From positions 2,478,001-2,542,000 of the forward strand of contig NZ_CP031415.1 of assembly GCF_003367315.1 (NCBI RefSeq): a DNA stretch of 64,000 nucleotides. Direction: 5' to 3'. The DNA is from Saccharospirillum mangrovi. GTDB lineage: Bacteria > Pseudomonadota > Gammaproteobacteria > Pseudomonadales > Natronospirillaceae. The notes below the pieces were generated by a model that was not told the DNA's origin, did not search any database, and worked only from the letters and a program-made list of their open reading frames with translations. Below are positions 62,316 through 64,000 of the stretch, in pieces (the first letter of the stretch is position 1; the number at the start of each line of letters is the position of its first letter). The position numbers and the translations under genes are program-made.

Positions 62316-64000
62316 ATGGCAACTGAAATTATCAAGGTACCCGATCTGGGTATGGACGCGGCGACCATCATTGAGATCAGCGTCAAACCCGGCGATGTGA
62401 TCGCCGAAGACGACACGCTGATCGTGCTGGAGTCGGACAAGGCGTCCATGGACGTACCCGCCTCCAAAGGCGGCACCGTCAAAGAAATTAAGGTCAAAGA
62501 AGGCGATTCCGTTTCCGAAGGCGACGAAATCCTTTATCTGGACGTCGAAGGCAGCAGCGACAGCGCTGCCCCTGCGCCCGCCGCCGCTCCGGAAGCCAAG
62601 GCTGAAGCCGCCCCAGCACCGGCCAGTGCAGCCAGCAGCGAAGTCCGCGCGGTCAAAGTACCGGACATCGGCATGGATAAAGCCAGCATCATCGAGATTC
62701 ACGTCAAAGTCGGCGACACCATCGCCGAAGAAGACACCCTGGTGACGCTGGAATCCGACAAGGCCAGCATGGACGTACCGACCGACACCGCTGGTGAAGT
62801 GGTCTCAGTCCAGGTCAAAGAAGGCGACGACGTCTCCGAAGGCACCGTGCTGATCGAAGTCAAAACCGCCGGCGGCGCTGCAGCGCCCGCTACGGCTGCC
62901 AGTGCTCCGGCTCCGGCCGCCGCACCAGCCAGCAGCGGTGGCGAAACGCGTCAGGTCAAAGTGCCGGACATCGGCATGGACAAAGCCAGCATCATCGAGA
63001 TTCACGTCAAGCCCGGCGACACCATCGCCGAGGAAGACACCCTGGTGACGCTGGAATCCGACAAGGCCAGCATGGACGTACCGTCCGACACCGCCGGTGA
63101 AGTATTGGCGGTCAAGGTCAACGTCGGTGACGACGTGTCCGAAGGCACCGTGCTGATCGACATCAAAACCAGTGGCGACGCCAGTGCTCCGGCACCGGCC
63201 GCAGCGGCTCCTGCTGAATCCAAGCCGGCACCGAAAGCGGCTGCCGAACCACAGGCACCGACACTCGCCAGCGCCCACGAAGCCGAACTGACACGGCCGT
63301 CGAAAGACATTCACGCCGGCCCGTCAGTGCGCAAACTGGCGCGCGAATTTGGTGTCGATCTGGCGCTGGTTCCGGGTTCCGGTCCGAAAGGCCGCATCGT
63401 CAAAGACGACGTCGCTGCCTGGGTCAAGAAGCGCCTGGCCGAACCGGCTGCGGGTGCTACCGGCGGTTCCGGCATTCCGCCGATTCCGGATCAGGACTAC
63501 AGCAAATTCGGCGAAGTCGAAATCAAGGAACTCAGCCGGATTCAGCAGATCACTGCGGCCAACATGTGGCGCAACTGGGTCAACATTCCGCACGTGACCC
63601 AATTCGACGAAGCCGATGTCACCGACACCGAAGCCTTCCGCAACTCGCTGAAACCGGAAATGGAAAAACGCGGCGTCAAGATCAGCCCGCTGGCCTTTAT
63701 CGTCAAAGCCTGTGCTGCGGCGTTGGTCGAATTCCCGAACTTCAACGTCTCGCTGATGGCCGATGGCAAACGCTACGTGCAGAAGCACTACGTCAACATC
63801 GGTGTCGCCGTCGACACGCCGAACGGCCTGATCGTTCCGGTGATCAAAGACGCCGACAAGAAGTCGATCTGGCAGATTGCCGAAGAAATCATCGACTACG
63901 CCAAACGCGGCCGCGATGGCAAAGTAAAAGCCGACGAGATGAAAGGCGGCTGCTTCAGCGTCTCCAGCCTCGGCGGCCTGGGCGGTACCGCCTTCACGCC
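62316..64000 (+). CDS. aceF: Dihydrolipoamide acetyltransferase (E2), 3' end outside window
   Basis: An open frame from ATG 62316 (GAGGAG nine bases upstream) to the window edge gives about 561 residues. There are three lipoyl domains, each with DKASM (lysine K at the lipoyl position) near 44, 157 and 258, separated by Ala/Pro-rich linkers; a peripheral-subunit-binding domain (RKLAREFGVDLALVPGSGPKGRIVKDDV) and the start of the catalytic acyltransferase domain follow (HVTQFDEADV, FNVSLM). The second and third lipoyl domains are almost identical at DNA level. AceF moves acetyl groups to CoA; the C-terminal HxxxDG active site lies beyond the edge. Confidence 0.97.
   Translation, partial: MATEIIKVPDLGMDAATIIEISVKPGDVIAEDDTLIVLESDKASMDVPASKGGTVKEIKVKEGDSVSEGDEILYLDVEGSSDSAAPAPAAAPEAKAEAAPAPASAASSEVRAVKVPDIGMDKASIIEIHVKVGDTIAEEDTLVTLESDKASMDVPTDTAGEVVSVQVKEGDDVSEGTVLIEVKTAGGAAAPATAASAPAPAAAPASSGGETRQVKVPDIGMDKASIIEIHVKPGDTIAEEDTLVTLESDKASMDVPSDTAGEVLAVKVNVGDDVSEGTVLIDIKTSGDASAPAPAAAAPAESKPAPKAAAEPQAPTLASAHEAELTRPSKDIHAGPSVRKLAREFGVDLALVPGSGPKGRIVKDDVAAWVKKRLAEPAAGATGGSGIPPIPDQDYSKFGEVEIKELSRIQQITAANMWRNWVNIPHVTQFDEADVTDTEAFRNSLKPEMEKRGVKISPLAFIVKACAAALVEFPNFNVSLMADGKRYVQKHYVNIGVAVDTPNGLIVPVIKDADKKSIWQIAEEIIDYAKRGRDGKVKADEMKGGCFSVSSLGGLGGTAFT

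Overview
The window is an ordinary-looking chromosomal segment of a moderately GC-rich gammaproteobacterium. Evidence for this is the YejABEF and ThiBPQ transporters, YqcC, a full Entner-Doudoroff block under HexR, an AceE/AceF-type pyruvate dehydrogenase and a SlyD with a histidine-rich tail. A marine Oceanospirillales/Saccharospirillaceae-like bacterium would fit the gene mix, but that is inference without database support. I see no transposase, integrase, phage gene, CRISPR array or rRNA.

Layout. 0-6.8 kb: an edge-truncated DUF3549 gene, yqcC, an HD-GYP phosphodiesterase, glnS, topB and a quinone oxidoreductase. 6.8-17.4 kb: a large palindromic repeat, a family 3 glycosidase, a Nu-class-like GST, a divergent pair of paralogous phosphoribosyltransferases, a thioesterase, a chemoreceptor with its ligand domain at the C-terminus, and thiBPQ behind a TPP riboswitch. 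17.4-31.7 kb: a probable thiamine kinase divergent from thiB, two more palindromic repeats, threonine aldolase, tpx, a 12-repeat Kelch-like lipoprotein, slyD, a CPBP protease, a DMT exporter, yejABEF and a YbaN-like protein.

31.8-32.4 kb: tRNA-Glu and tRNA-Gly followed by two decayed tRNA-Gly copies, each with its own terminator. The decayed copies carry a 17-nt hairpin insert that also appears, present or absent, in the palindromic repeats at 6.8 and 18.3-18.7 kb. 32.4-39.1 kb is a regulator-rich accessory stretch: two TetR units with clear operators, a divergent IMPase-fold protein, a Tat-exported hydrolase and two AraC regulators. 39.2-42.6 kb holds two tandem paralogues of unknown function. 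42.7-49.5 kb: a peroxiredoxin, a DUF4032 kinase-fold protein, a MalK/UgpC-type ATPase and a 1068-residue homologue of the animal phosphorylase kinase alpha/beta subunit.

49.5-64 kb is central carbon metabolism: zwf-pgl-edd-glk-eda leftward; hexR, gap and pyruvate kinase rightward, then aceE and the start of aceF. HexR-type palindromes lie between zwf and hexR and twice upstream of gap, so glucose phosphorylation, the Entner-Doudoroff pathway and lower glycolysis look co-regulated, feeding acetyl-CoA through AceEF.

The observations I would check first are the shared hairpin module in repeats and broken tRNA copies, the phosphorylase-kinase-like protein, the tandem unknown paralogues at 39-42.6 kb, and the IMPase-like protein with substituted metal ligands.
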